A stretch of DNA of 64,000 nucleotides. Source: Reticulitermes speratus. Lineage: Eukaryota > Arthropoda > Insecta > Blattodea > Rhinotermitidae. A program made the position numbers and the translations under genes. Under the pieces are notes generated by a model. The model did no database searches. It was not told where the DNA came from and saw nothing but the letters and a program-made list of their open reading frames with translations. The DNA lies in NCBI GenBank assembly GCA_021186555.1, contig JAJKFL010000012.1:1054001-1118000 (forward strand). Reading direction: 5' to 3'. Positions 35,067-46,900 of this stretch are shown piece after piece (positions within the stretch are counted from its first letter, which is position 1; each line of letters begins with the position of its first letter).

Positions 35067-35357
35067 ATCCGTTATCTTTCTGTATTAGAGACCATTTCAT
35101 TGCCTCCTCCTTCTGGAATGGGATTACAGGATTCGACTCACAATCAGTGTTGCATGCAGTGGGATGACATGTAAATGGCATATGTGAAAAGACTTTTTAA
35201 CACTTTCACTGCCAAAGTCGACTGCGGTCGATTTAAGTATTTATGTTTTAAATTGCCAGCGTCGACTTTAGTCGATCTAAAATTTACTCTGCTCTTTTGC
35301 CTTAAATAGGCCACGCACACAATAAGTTCTTTCAGGAAACACATTTTACATCGAAAT

Positions 35358-35510
35358 CTGCGGTCTTCTGGGTTATTACGCGGCGTCATGTGGTGTTTAC
35401 CGACGTTTCGATACGTTGTCCCGGAACATCGGTAAACAATTACCACACGATGCCATGTAATAACCCAGAAGACCACAGACTTCATCAACATCGCGGCAGA
35501 AGCCTGGAAT
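35358..35510. repeat. Foldback element, same family as 26633
   Basis: CTGCGGTCTTCTGGGTTATT and GTTTACCGACGTTTCG on the left pair with CGGTAAACAATTACC and AATAACCCAGAAGACCACAG on the right (35358-35478). The distal flank CATCGCGGCAGAAGCCTGG is shared with the copy ending near 26820. Confidence 0.82.
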
Positions 35511-36252
35511 AAAAATATTTTACATCTTTATTAATCCCTAGCTGACAACTAGAAAAAATATATGCATTTTATATATAATTACATTTTATAATTTATAAGA
35601 CGACGCACTAGTTGTTTAACATTCAATAAATACCTGGCAATTTAACACTGTCGGTGATTTAAATACGCGGCAGTGAAAGTGTTAATAGCTAGACGAAAGT
35701 GCATCACCTGTTCAGCAACAGAAGTAATTACTGTGAGGTCTGACTCGAGACTTCTGGGATGTGATGCTGTCTAATTGGGCAGGTTCATAGTGCCTTCATC
35801 TTTGGTGTCAATTGAACCTTCAAAGTGTCAGGTCCTTAATTGGCCAGTGACACAGCATAACACCCTAGAAGCCTTGTGTCTTCAAGAATAATTTATTTCT
35901 GTTGTACTGTTTGCCTAAGTGCCTTCTGACCAGGCATAAGATACTGGAGGAAAGAATTAAGTTTTAAAACCCCATAAACTCGCAAACCGTGACTGGAAAA
36001 TTGGTCACTAACCGAAATTTGTTTGTCACCGGGTGACCATATTATTTTTTACACCTGTGTCATAACATCAAGTATTTGAATCTTCATGCTGAACTTTAGT
36101 TGGCATAACTGAATTCAAACTACGTACAAATGTGCGACTATTACAGTCATCCTGATTCACAATTTCAAATTAATCCAGGTTTCTCATTCACCTTCTCAAT
36201 TCACTCCCTCCAGGATACAAATTAATTGTAATGCTAAAACCAAAACCAGATA
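35511..36252. other. no gene recognised
   Basis: AT-rich intergenic DNA downstream of the ING gene. No exon, RNA gene or clear repeat was recognised. Confidence 0.45.
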
Positions 36253-36412
36253 TACAAGGTCCTTATTTTATCTGACAATTGTCATTTGTCACTTCCTGCT
36301 GCTCCTCCACGACGTGTGGGCATCAACTGAGTAGGCTGTATTAATATGATACTCATAATTGAGCTGACAGGAAGTGATGGCAGTAGTTGTCGGGTACAAT
36401 AATGACCCTGTA
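36253..36412. mobile_element. Short TIR element (mariner-type MITE)
   Basis: The left end TACAAGGTCCTTATTTTATC pairs with the right end read in reverse, TACAGGGTCATTATTGTACC. The GTCACTTCCTG...CAGGAAGTGA inner arms also pair. It is the same family as 11014-11166, 160 bp long, with a TA at each end. Confidence 0.7.
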
Positions 36413-36636
36413 CTTTGCAGTATGTATTCATGAAAAATACATACTGAGACATCACATAGAACCATAAATACTGGCAGATGTGTAAGCCATGTTTTGATCT
36501 CGGTATTACAAAATGATCACTCTGGGATGTGGCGGAGAGGTTACAAAGAAGAAGTACACTGTAACCAGGAAAATGTTATGTGGAGAGCATCTGAGGATCC
36601 CTGCCAGCACTTCAGTAGCTACAATGGAAACAGTGT

Positions 36637-36926
36637 GGGCCGGGATAGCTCAGTCGGTATAGCGACTCGCTACGGGCTGGACGGTACGAGGATCAAATCC
36701 TGGTGGGGGCGAGATTTTCCGCACCCGTCCAGACCGGCCCTGGGGCCCACCCAGCCTCCTATACGATGGGTACCGGGTGTCTTTCCTGGGGATAAAGCGG
36801 CCGGGGTGTGGAGTTGACCACCCACCCTCAACTAGCGCCAGGGTTAAAGAAAGAGTAGAGCTATACCTCTACTCCCCCTCTGAGCCTTCAAGGCCCGTTC
36901 TAGGGAGCACTTTACCTTTAACGTTT
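36637..36926 (+). mobile_element. SINE family A with target-site duplication
   Basis: A full-length copy: GGGCCGGGATAGCTCAGTCG head, GAGGATCAAATCC (mutated B box), GACCGGCCCTGGGGCCCACC, GGATAAAGCGGCCGGGG, and the TTTACCTTTAACG tail. ACAATGGAAACAGT (36621-36634) upstream and ACAATGGAAACTGT (36927-36940) downstream are a 13/14 target-site duplication. This confirms the element boundaries and retrotransposition. Confidence 0.9.
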
Positions 36927-37429
36927 ACAATGGAAACTGTAGGGGACATACACCTCAAGGAAGGAACAGGGATAGAGATCCTAGGCAACTAAACCTTCAA
37001 AGGAAGGGAAGAGAACTGGGAGGTCCTGAGGATACTAGAAGAAAAACTGGAGCACCTAAGCACAACTGATAGACACATGTTGAGACCATGAGACATGTTA
37101 TTAACTGCAGGGACTTGTTTATGAAAATGGTGGGGGGACCCAAACGTTCCTTATATGTGCTACAGGCAGCGTGAAATTAAAATGGGTGACACAAAGCCAG
37201 CGAAAGGAGGCTGTATTATGTTTCTTATGTCCTGCACAGTGAGGTGCTACCAGCAGATGTGCGGTTTATGTCGTGTAGATAGAACACGTGACTGATGGCC
37301 GGCAGTGCATTGCGTTCTTCTGAGATGTGATGCTGTGTTGCACTACAGCGCTTTGAAATATCGGGAACTACTCGCCTAGTGACAGCATCACAGCCTAGAA
37401 GATTGAAACCTTCAATAATGCTCTATTCT

Positions 37430-37688
37430 TTTTTCCAATGGCTTGACGGCCCCTTGGGGGCCTAGGCCGCCTCATTTTTCGAGGCTGCACGATCACACTT
37501 TTAGACACACCACACTCGGTAGGACTCCTCTGGACGAGTGATCAGCCCGATGCAGAGACCTCTACCTGACAACACACAACACTCACAACAAACAGACATC
37601 CATGCCCCAGGTGGGATTCGAACCCACAGTCCCAGTAAGCGAGGCGCCGCAGACCCACGCCTTAGACCGCATGGCCACTGGGATCGGC
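37430..37688 (-). mobile_element. tRNA-derived SINE, family C
   Basis: On the minus strand: GGCCATGCGGTCTAAGGCGT head, GTGGGTTCGAATCCCACC B box, body AGGTAGAGGTCTCTGCATCG and terminal CCCCCAAGGGGCCGTCAAGC, preceded by a T-rich end at about 37427-37436. Confidence 0.82.
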
Positions 37689-37876
37689 ATAATGCTCTAA
37701 TTAGGAACTTAAAATTTGCTAATGTAATTAAAAAGAAAATAAATGTTACATTCAGAAACTGTACTGCAAATACTTGGACACACTGGTTTAAGAGACGTGG
37801 CTACAGAGTGAATTTCGTAGCTGTGGGTGCTTTCTGTTAGGTCTGCAGCAGCAAAGTGGAAACTGACAGGACAGCA

Positions 37877-37960
37877 GACTCACACACACAGACACACGCA
37901 CATACATACACGCATGCGCGCAGACACGCGCACACATACACACACACATGTACTGGTCTG
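37877..37960. repeat. CA-rich microsatellite
   Basis: An imperfect run of ACAC with interspersed GCGC and TACA steps (CACACACACAGACACACGCA, CACACATACACACACACATG). Open frames across it are low complexity. Confidence 0.85.
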
Positions 37961-38528
37961 CATTGTCGTCAAGTTCACCGTACCCTGCTACAGCTGTGTA
38001 GAGGTAACAAGCAGAACATACAGCGAGTGTATCTGTGGTGTTTATTTCTATGAACAAACTACAAACCCATTGATATGGTCACATTCTTGTACAGTATTAC
38101 ACACAAATGCAACAGCTGGGGTGCTGGACTGCATGTCGCACAGACACTGTGCTTGTGAATCCAGTGTGATTCATTCAATACTGATGCTTTTTGAACTGCA
38201 GGAGTACCGACTATGAATAGCGATTTCAAAACAATGTGGAACAAGATGCAGTTTGGTCTATCCCATTATTTGGAAGAAACTTCAATGATGACAGCTGCAC
38301 TTCGTGATAACAATCGTACCTGGGACAACATCAGTGTGAAGCAACACTGCTGACTGCTACGTTGCAATGTTTGGTTATGGTGGCTGAAGTTACAACAAAA
38401 TTCCCAGATGCATAATGCAGTGGTGGACTGGAAACCCAGGGGCATATCAAAGTGTTCCTGGGAAGAAACGCCTGAAAGGTGTTTTTTTCCCCAAACCAGT
38501 GACAAGAAGGGTCTACTATGGTAAAAGC

Positions 38529-38836
38529 AAAGGTAAAGCAACCCCATTACAGGCCTAGACAGGCCCTGAGGGGTCCAGGAGGTTGAGGCTCCCAGATTTG
38601 TAGACAATCGGCACATGAAGGTGGTAAGGTTGTCAGCCCTACGCACCGGCGTCCTTACCCCCCAGGAAAAATTCCTGGTACTCATTTCTGTTAGAGGCTG
38701 AGTCGACCCCAGGGCCATAGAGCGACCGAAACGATTATGTCAAGGAATTAATTCCAAAGACACCATCGGGAATCGAACCCGCGACGTTCCGGTTTGTAGC
38801 GTAGTGCCTCAACCAACTACGCCACTGCGCGCCCCT
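38529..38836 (-). mobile_element. tRNA-derived SINE, family B
   Basis: On the minus strand: GGCGTAGTTGGTTGAGGCAC head, GGTTCGATTCCCGATGG B box, GGGGTCGACTCAGCCTC, GGCTGACAACCTTACCACC and a tail ending GGGGTTGCTTTACCTTTGC. It contrasts with family A in lying in both orientations across the window. Confidence 0.85.
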
Positions 38837-40189
38837 ACTATGGACATTTACAAAATATGTTCCATAAAACATTGGGGTTCCATGAGTAGTGTCCAGTGTT
38901 CAGCACACCTGTCTTAAAGACATGTAACTGACTGAATGTAATGCTCAGCACGCACATACCAGTACATGAATGGCTAACACAAATATTGTCGTCAATAAAA
39001 CCACATGACACACTTGTACTGAAGATATATTTAGTTAAACTTGTTATATATTAATATTTTAATTGCATAAATTTGAAATATGATTGTATCAGTTTAATAA
39101 GTTTAATTGCATATATCATAAATAGTGCTCACACATTTTATCTACCATTATGCATGTCAGCAAGCAATTATAAATATGAACAGACGATGGTGCCAATAAA
39201 TGTCGATGCTTCAGCTGGTATTGCAGTGTCCACCTTTGCCAAAATTTCGCAGCACAGAACTAGATAGGTGCACTGCTATTACCCTATCAACTTTAGTATT
39301 GTCTTTCTATAATGTTTCAAGTTATTAAGGCTAGGTACTTCCGATAAAGTTTGTTTTTACAAGCAAGAAATGGGGCACAGAAATGTTTCTGTATTTTATG
39401 CTGCAAATTTTGTAACAACAACAATCTGCTGTTGAAGTATGAATAGGTTGTGTGCTACAGAGTGACTTCCTACGAGTATAGAACAATAGGAGGGAAATGC
39501 ATGCTTGGTTACCCAAGGCAGGTCAGTCATGTGTCACATCTCCTTATCTGCTTATCTCCTTATCTCCTATCTGCTTCACATTATCACTCCTCAACGTCCT
39601 CTTGTTACTGTGTGACAGACATATATTCTGCTACACAAGTTTTGTTTTTCTGCTTGGATTTCAGTCGATTTTATGCTAGTTTATTTTATAAAAGCAAAAT
39701 CTGGTATCAGACAGCTGCAATACAAGGCAAGATGTCTGCCAATTTCAGTGTCTGTTGATATGCAGTCCTGCCAACCCCTTCAACAATAGTTGTACTATAC
39801 TACACAGTCGAGTGACAGATACTGGTGCTGGTTCATCTCCTATCTGATATGCTTAATCCCTGACATCCTAAAATGCACTTCATCATATTGCACTAGTGAC
39901 AGCAAGTTTCCACACCGTGGACATGCTCACGCAAAGCTCCAGATAAACTCACAGTCTGCGACATGGGCACAGCGTTCACACCGTTCAAAGGTTTGGCTGT
40001 AATCACATTACTTTTGGGTCAAATATTCTTTCAAAGAATGCCCGCCCTCAATTGAGCACCTCATGACATGAGTGTGACCACTGGTATGAAGAGATGCATT
40101 TAAATACAGACAAAGAATATGTTCACAGACCATGAGCTAATTATGAGAATACCCACAGTGTGAATTAAGCTTAAGTAACTACAGTGAAA
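38837..40189. other. no gene recognised
   Basis: AT-rich intergenic DNA with a short TCCTTATCTGCTTATC cluster near 39539-39570. No exon or mobile element was recognised. Confidence 0.45.
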
Positions 40190-41265
40190 TTACATGACAT
40201 GATGTCATTCACAAGTCAACCTATCTGAGGTGATGCTACCTGATGTGGCTTCATTCACAAGTCAACCCGTTTCAGGTGAAGTTACCTGATGTGGCTTCAT
40301 TCACAAGTCAACCCGTTTCAGGTGAAGTTACCTGATGTCCTTCATCAAGAAGAAACCCATCTGAGGTGAAGTTACCTGATGTGGCTTCATCCAGAAGGAA
40401 ACACATCTCAGGTGAAGTTACCTGATGTGGCTTCATCCAGAAGGAAACACATCTGAGGTGAAGTTACCTGATGTGGCTTCATTCACAAGTCAACCGTTTC
40501 AGGTGAAGTTACCTGATGTGGCTTTTATTCACAAGTCAACCCGTTTCAGGTGAAGTTACCTGATGTCCTTCATCAGAAGAAACCCATCTGAGGTGAAGTT
40601 ACCTGATGTGGCTTCATCCAGAAGGAAACACCATCTCAGGTGAAGTTACCTGATGTGCTTCATCCAGAAGGAAACCATCTGAGGTGAAGTTACCTGATGT
40701 GGTTTCATTCACAAGTCAACCCGTTTCAGGTGAAGTTACCTGATGTCCTTTCATCCAGAAGGAAACCATCTGAGGTGAAGTTACCTGATGTGGTTTCATT
40801 CACAAGTCAACCCATTTCAGGTGAAGTTACCTGATGTCCTTCATCCAGAAGGAAACCCATCTGAGGTGAAGTTACCTGATGTGGTTTCATTCACAAGTCA
40901 ACCCGTTTCAGGTGAAGTTACCTGATGTCTTCATCCAGAAGGAAACCCATCTGAGGTGAAGTTACCTGATGTGGTTCATTCACAAGTCAACCCGTTTCAG
41001 GTGAAGTTACCTGATGTCCTTCATCCCGAAGGAAACCCTCTGAGGTGAAGTTACCTGATGTGGTTTCATTCACAAGTCAACCCGTTTCAGTGCAAGTTAC
41101 CTGATGTCCTCATCCAGAAGGCATCCCATCTGAGGTAAGTTACCTGATTGCTTCATTCACCAAGTCAACCCGTTTCAGGTGAAGTTACCTGATGTGGCTT
41201 CATTCACAAGTCAACCCGTTTCAGGTGAAGTTACCTGATGTGATTTCATCCACAAGTCAACAAAT
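40190..41265. repeat. 46-bp tandem array with alternating (dimeric) units
   Basis: The constant core GGTGAAGTTACCTGATGT recurs about every 46 bp. Two spacers tend to alternate: type 1 TTCACAAGTCAACCCGTTTC and type 2 CATCCAGAAGGAAACCCATC, giving a loose ~92-bp higher-order unit. Many units have one-base losses in short homopolymers (CAACCG, AAACCATC, GAGGTAAG). The unit is unrelated to the other 46-bp array at 6205. Confidence 0.93.
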
Positions 41266-41639
41266 TTCAGTGAAACAACAACACAACGACATGTTACCCA
41301 CAGGAATGTGTGCCATTTGTCAACTGAATGATCAAAATCAATACTTAATTCATTATTTACACCTATTTTTGAACTTCCTAGAAAACACATCATATCTTCA
41401 TTATGAATCTTGATTGGTTAGGGATATAGTGTAGAAATGAAACTAAGAGTTTTCTACAGCAGCGAATATTACGTTTAACACCGTAGGTAGGTACCGAAGT
41501 TTCGGAGGAATATACTGCCTCCAACTTCAGGGTAAAAGAATGAAGAAGACGGCTGTAACATGTTTTCCAAAGGACCAATTCAAACCACTTCATATCCCAG
41601 AACACTGTTATCTTAATACTGTAGTAGTTATTGTTAGGA

Positions 41640-41870
41640 TGGCTTTCATAAAAAAACGATAGCATGGGTGGGACATGCAGCATGCATAGACAAAATGGAG
41701 AACCCTATGGGATTTTTTGAAAATCCTACGGGATCTAACTGTAGATGGTAGAATAATATTAAAATGAATATCAATGAACATATAAAATGGACTCATCAGG
41801 CTTAGTGTGGTGGCATCCAATGCCACAATTTCATGGTTGCTGTAATGAACTATCTGGTTCTGTAATATGA
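41640..41870 (+). mobile_element. Degraded LINE tail fragment
   Basis: GGGTGGGACATGCAGCATG, CTAACTGTAGATGGTAGAAT and AATATTAAAATGAATATCAA follow the same order as in the LINE tails at 22897 and 56245, with many substitutions and deletions. Confidence 0.55.
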
Positions 41871-42229
41871 GTTAATTTATTAATCAGCTGCATGAATAGC
41901 AAGAGTGTTAATTACTTCTTATTGAACTTCGTAATAAGGATTTGGTGTGTTTTCTCAAAGGTAAGGACTGAATTGTCAAATGCTGTGCTTTTTTATTATG
42001 TTTTTGGCGTTGCGAAAGGACGTATCTATGGCTGGTAACTTGAATCTAACGATTTTGTACAAGACCTGAGTGCTACTTCCTGTTTCAGCAGCCATTTTGT
42101 TTATGTTCTTAAAGCTAAGATCATTTAAACAGATGTGACATAACAGTCAGTATATAGGTGAAATGACTGAGCTTCACTACACTCTGAAATAATTCTCAAA
42201 CCGTGCCAAATTCATATTAATAACTTATT

Positions 42230-42325
42230 CAGAACACATAAATATACATTCTGTGAGCAGAATGTAGAATTTCGGTATGTTAAACCTGGTGGTATATATA
42301 TTAACCACTGGGCTTTAGAGGGTTC
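42230..42325 (-). mobile_element. Element Y copy without a tandem array
   Basis: Read on the minus strand, CCCAGTGGTTAATATATATA, then CAGGTTTAACATACCGAAAT and TCTACATTCTGCTCACAGAA match the single-copy left part of element Y (27605, 57379). The 114-bp monomer is absent except for a few bases resembling TATTTATGTGTT. This may be the array-less state. Confidence 0.65.
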
Positions 42326-43213
42326 ATACCGCATGACATATAATTTGTGTAGTTGCACGGTTACAGTGGTTAGCACACTCAAGTGCCCATACATTAAGTG
42401 TTTTTTTAAGTTATAAGACACAAACCTATGTCAGAGATTTTGGTTAAACATTTGTTTCTGGGAGTTATTCTTATACCGAAGGACTGAGTAATAAGCACTT
42501 AAACAGAACTAACACTATGCCCCTTTGATTACTGCCCAAAATATTTTGCTACCTTTTACATATTATTATCCCACCAGGTACTACTAGACTAGCATAGGTG
42601 TGTGACTAGACAATTTTGTGTTGCAAGAAAAAAAATATTTTTGGTATCTCCAAATTTCTAATTTGTTAGTAATTTGGTCCATAATCACATCTTTAAAATT
42701 TAACCTTACAATCGAATGATTCTAAATCCATTAAATCCTTGGAAATTTACATCTGCTTGCCCTGCTACAGTCTGATCACAATGTTATGGCACTGCACAAT
42801 GGACTAATTTCATCCAGTCTACTTGTTCTCTTCTGGCTGCAAGCAAAAGTACGGCACACATCATTCTGTACCGCCCACCATTAACTGAACAAGAGTGTTT
42901 TTCTTCATAGAATACTTGCACTGTACTATGGTGCTATCTAAGGCCAGAAACTGTAGAATTACCTATAGTTAATGAAATGAAACAGCGTATGATGTATGGA
43001 GGTGCATATCAGAGAAGCAGTAAGTGGAAAAAGTATTGTACTGATTTAACACAAACACATGATTTCTAAAGAACAGACGACAGACTTTCTCCAGCCAGCT
43101 GCACTATGTTCTCCTTTCCTTTTGTACGCCAGGCTGTAAGCAAACTGCCCGCACAAAAAGGTGCCATAACATTGCAATCGGACTCTACCAATTGTCGTGG
43201 TGCTGTACCGTCA

Positions 43214-43963
43214 TTAGACACGCTTCACATCGTGCCGCTCTTTGTTATCTGCCACGATAATTATATCTTGCCCCAGTTTCTCATCCTCTTCTTCATCTTC
43301 ATCATCCACAAACTTTATATCGTCTTCATATGGAGACTTCTCCACTTGAGTCTCCTTTTCTCCTGGTCGGTGTTGCATCCGAGCATCCACGTCGACATCT
43401 TTTTCAAAATAGCCGTTATTCTGCAGCGTTTGTTTACTGTCACTGCCCTGCCCTCTGCTTGACAAAGGGACAAACTCTATGTTCTCTTCTGTGCCACTCA
43501 CCAGTTGGTGCTGCCATCTGCCAACTGGCTTGGCATACCTGTTCTTTCCTTTGTACTGGTCTCTGGGTATAAACTCAGTGATGTCTTCCATGTCACTTGT
43601 TGGCAATCTAGTAGTTTGCTGTCCATTCTGTGGTTTAGGTATGAATTCTGTAAGCTCGTCACTGTCACTACCTGAGGGGTGATGTGACCTGGCGGACATC
43701 TCGAGTAGTTCGCCATGTTCCTCCCACTGACCAGGTGTGAAAGGTGGGATCCAGACGAGATATTGTGGGTCCATACCAAGGAAGGAGCCAGGCACTGCCC
43801 CTGCGTTGCTGACGTTGTAGTCATAGTAGTCCATCTCGAGGTCCGTGTCTGCCGCGGCCAGACTCAGCTCCGAGCAGCCACTGGCCAGCAACCGCTCCAA
43901 GTTGCATTTCTCCTTACGCTCCTTTACGTTGTTTTTCTGTTGGGTGTTTGGTGAGCTCCACCC
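43214..43963 (-). CDS. Membrane protein last exon: acidic tail with EFIP repeats
   Basis: The acceptor CATATCAG precedes GGGTGGAGC; 249 codons, stop TAA at 43214-43216. Basic and Ser/Ala stretches are followed by a [12 protein letters not shown] patch. Four related acidic-hydrophobic motifs then appear: ELTEFIP, DITEFIP, NIEFVP and DIKFVD (exon residues about 103, 127, 161 and 215). A strongly acidic DDEDEEEDE run precedes the basic C-terminus KERHDVKRV. Confidence 0.9.
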   Translation of the reverse strand, partial: GWSSPNTQQKNNVKERKEKCNLERLLASGCSELSLAAADTDLEMDYYDYNVSNAGAVPGSFLGMDPQYLVWIPPFTPGQWEEHGELLEMSARSHHPSGSDSDELTEFIPKPQNGQQTTRLPTSDMEDITEFIPRDQYKGKNRYAKPVGRWQHQLVSGTEENIEFVPLSSRGQGSDSKQTLQNNGYFEKDVDVDARMQHRPGEKETQVEKSPYEDDIKFVDDEDEEEDEKLGQDIIIVADNKERHDVKRV

Positions 43964-46900
43964 CTGATATGATTTGGACATCACATGACATATATACATA
44001 CATACATTATACATTCCAAGCATCCAGGATTTAATCAAAGTTTATGTGATGTGGTGTACATAAAGTGTACATAAAGTGTACATAAAGTGTACATAAAGTG
44101 TACATAAATTGTACACAACTAGTAGAATAAAATAATGTTATAAGGATTTTACATAATTATCACACTGTTGACACCGTGCATCTTCGTCATATTAAATTAA
44201 GTTACAGACCAACTGATGCACACTAAAACCACTTTTTAAGTAGCTTTATTATTGTTAAAATTGTTAAAATTGTACCCCTACACGTGTTTCGATCCTAGGA
44301 TCATCATAAGGGTTTTTTTTTATAGCTTTCAGCTATAAAAAAGGATCGAAACACGTGTAGGGGTACAATTTTAACAATTTTAACAATAATAAAGCTACAT
44401 TAAAAAGTGGTTTTAGTGTGCATCAGTTGGTTTGTAACTTAATTTAATTTTACATAAGTTATTCAAATGTTAAAATAAAGTGACTGTACACAGCTGGATA
44501 GGATTTACACCAAACAGGAATGAAAGCGATCAAAATAACAGATGCAGTTTATAAAGTTCATATGCAGAGAGACAAAGGGAGGTGTTTGTGTCTCGCTTGA
44601 TGATGTCATCCCAGCAGACTTAAGAAAATCATTACAAACACAAATACAACCAACACACACACACACTGAGATTTGTATCGGGGAAATTGAAAAGTCCGTA
44701 TGCTTAGGCACCATGTAGTCTGGATGTAGAGTACAGTGTGAGTACTTGTGTAATAGCGACAAACAAAACCACCACCAACAGTGGCATCCATTTTTGATGT
44801 AAAAGGGTTATTCGGTTCAAAACACTTAAGAATATCAGTAATAAAACACAAAATAACCTCAAAAAGCATGTTATGAAAATGTAACTTTAATAAAATACAA
44901 ACAGTTTTGGAAAAATAAAATACGCTATATGATTGAAGGAGAGCCCCATTTTATAAGGCACGAAAACAATCAACCCGCTTAATGAAAGACAGAGCTTGGC
45001 TGAGCTGACAGTGATCTGTATAGTAACAGGAGAGTGGGAAAAGTGATCTGTATAGTAACAGGAGAGTGGGAAAAGTGATCTGTATAGTAGCAGGAGAGTG
45101 GGAAAAGTGATCTGTATAGTAGCAGGAGAGTGGGAAAAGTGATCTGTATAGTAGCAGGAGAGTGGGAAAAGTGATCTGTATAGTAACAGGAGAGTGGGAA
45201 AAGTGATCTGTATTGTAACAGGAGAGTGGGAAAAGTGATCTGTATAGTAGCAGGAGAGTGGGAAAAGTGATCTGTATAGTAGCAGGAGAGTGGGAAAAGT
45301 GATCTGTATAGTAACAGGAGAGTGGGAAAAGTGATCTGTATAGTAACAGGAGAGTGGGAAAAGTGATCTGTATAGTAGCAGGAGAGTGGGAAAAGTGATC
45401 TGTATAGTAACAGGAGAGTGGGAAAAGTGATCTGTATAGTAGCAGGAGAGTGGGAAAAGTGATCTGTATAGTAGCAGGAGAGTGGGAAAAGTGATCTGTA
45501 TAGTAGCAGGAGAGTGGGAAAAGTGATCTGTATAGTAACAGGAGAGTGGGAAAAGTGATCTGTATAGTAGCAGGAGAGTGGGAAAAGTGATCTGTATAGT
45601 AGCAGGAGAGTGGGAAAAGTGATCTGTATAGTAGCAGGAGAGTGGGAAAAGTGATCTGTATAGTAACAGGCGAGAGTGGAGAGGAAAAGTGATCTGTATA
45701 GTAGCAGGAGAGTGGGAAAAGTGATCTGTATAGTAGCAGGAGAGTGGGAAAAGTGATCTGTATAGTAGCAGGAGAGTGGGAAAAGTGATCTGTATAGTAG
45801 CAGGAGAGTGGGAAAAGTGATCTGTATAGTAGCAGGAGAGTGGGAAAAGTGATCTGTATAGTAGCAGGAGAGTGGGAAAAGTGATCTGTATAGTACAGGA
45901 GAGTGGGAAAAGTGATCTGTATAGTAACAGGAGAGTGGGAAAAGTGATCTGTATAGTAACAGGAGAGTGGGAAAAGTGATCTGTATAGTAACAGGAGAGT
46001 GGGAAAAGTGATCTGTATAGTAACAGGAGAGTGGGAAAAGTGTCTGTATAGTAGCAGGAGAGTGGGAAAAGTGATCTGTATAGTAGCAGGAGAGTGGGAA
46101 AAGTGATCTGTATAGTAGCAGGAGAGTGGGAAAAGTGATCTGTATAGTAACAGGAGAGTGGGAAAAGTGATCTGTATAGTAGCAGGAGAGTGGGAAAAGT
46201 GATCTGTATAGTAACAGGAGAGTGGGAAAAGTGATCTGTATAGTAGCAGGAGAGTGGGAAAAGTGATCTGTATAGTAGCAGGAGAGTGGGAAAAGTGATC
46301 TGTATAGTAACAGGAGAGTGGGAAAAGTGATCTGTATAGTAGCAGGAGAGTGGGAAAAGTGATCTTATAGTAGCAGGAGAGTGGGAAAAGTGATCTGTAT
46401 AGTAACAGGAGAGTGGGAAAAGTGATCTGTATAGTAGCAGGAGAGTGGGAAAAGTGATCTGTATAGTAACAGGAGAGTGGGAAAAGTGATCTGTATAGTA
46501 GCAGGAGAGTGGGAAAAGTGATCTATATAGTAGCAGGAGAGTGGGAAAAGTGATCTGTATAGTAACAGGAGAGTGGGAAAAGTGATCTGTATAGTAACAG
46601 GAGAGTGGGAAAAGTGATCTGTATAGTAACAGGAGAGTGGGAAAAGTGATCTGTATAGTAACAGGAGAGTGGGAAAAGTGATCTGTATAGTAGGAGAGTG
46701 GGAAAAGTGATCTGTATAGTAGCAGGAGAGTGGGAAAAGTGATCTGTATAGTAGCAGGAGAGTGGGAAAAGTGATCTGTATAGTAGCAGGAGAGTGGGAA
46801 AAGCCAACTTGCCAGGCAGGTTGTCTAATTTCAGTTTTATGGAACCAGTATTAAGATGCATGATGACACAAGGTCAGTGTCCTGAAAGTGAAGGTGCATG

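Noticed and set aside
43106..43954. Plus-strand frames opposite the last exon of the membrane protein
   Set aside because: They are antisense shadows of the minus-strand coding exon, which has the conserved motifs and phase support.
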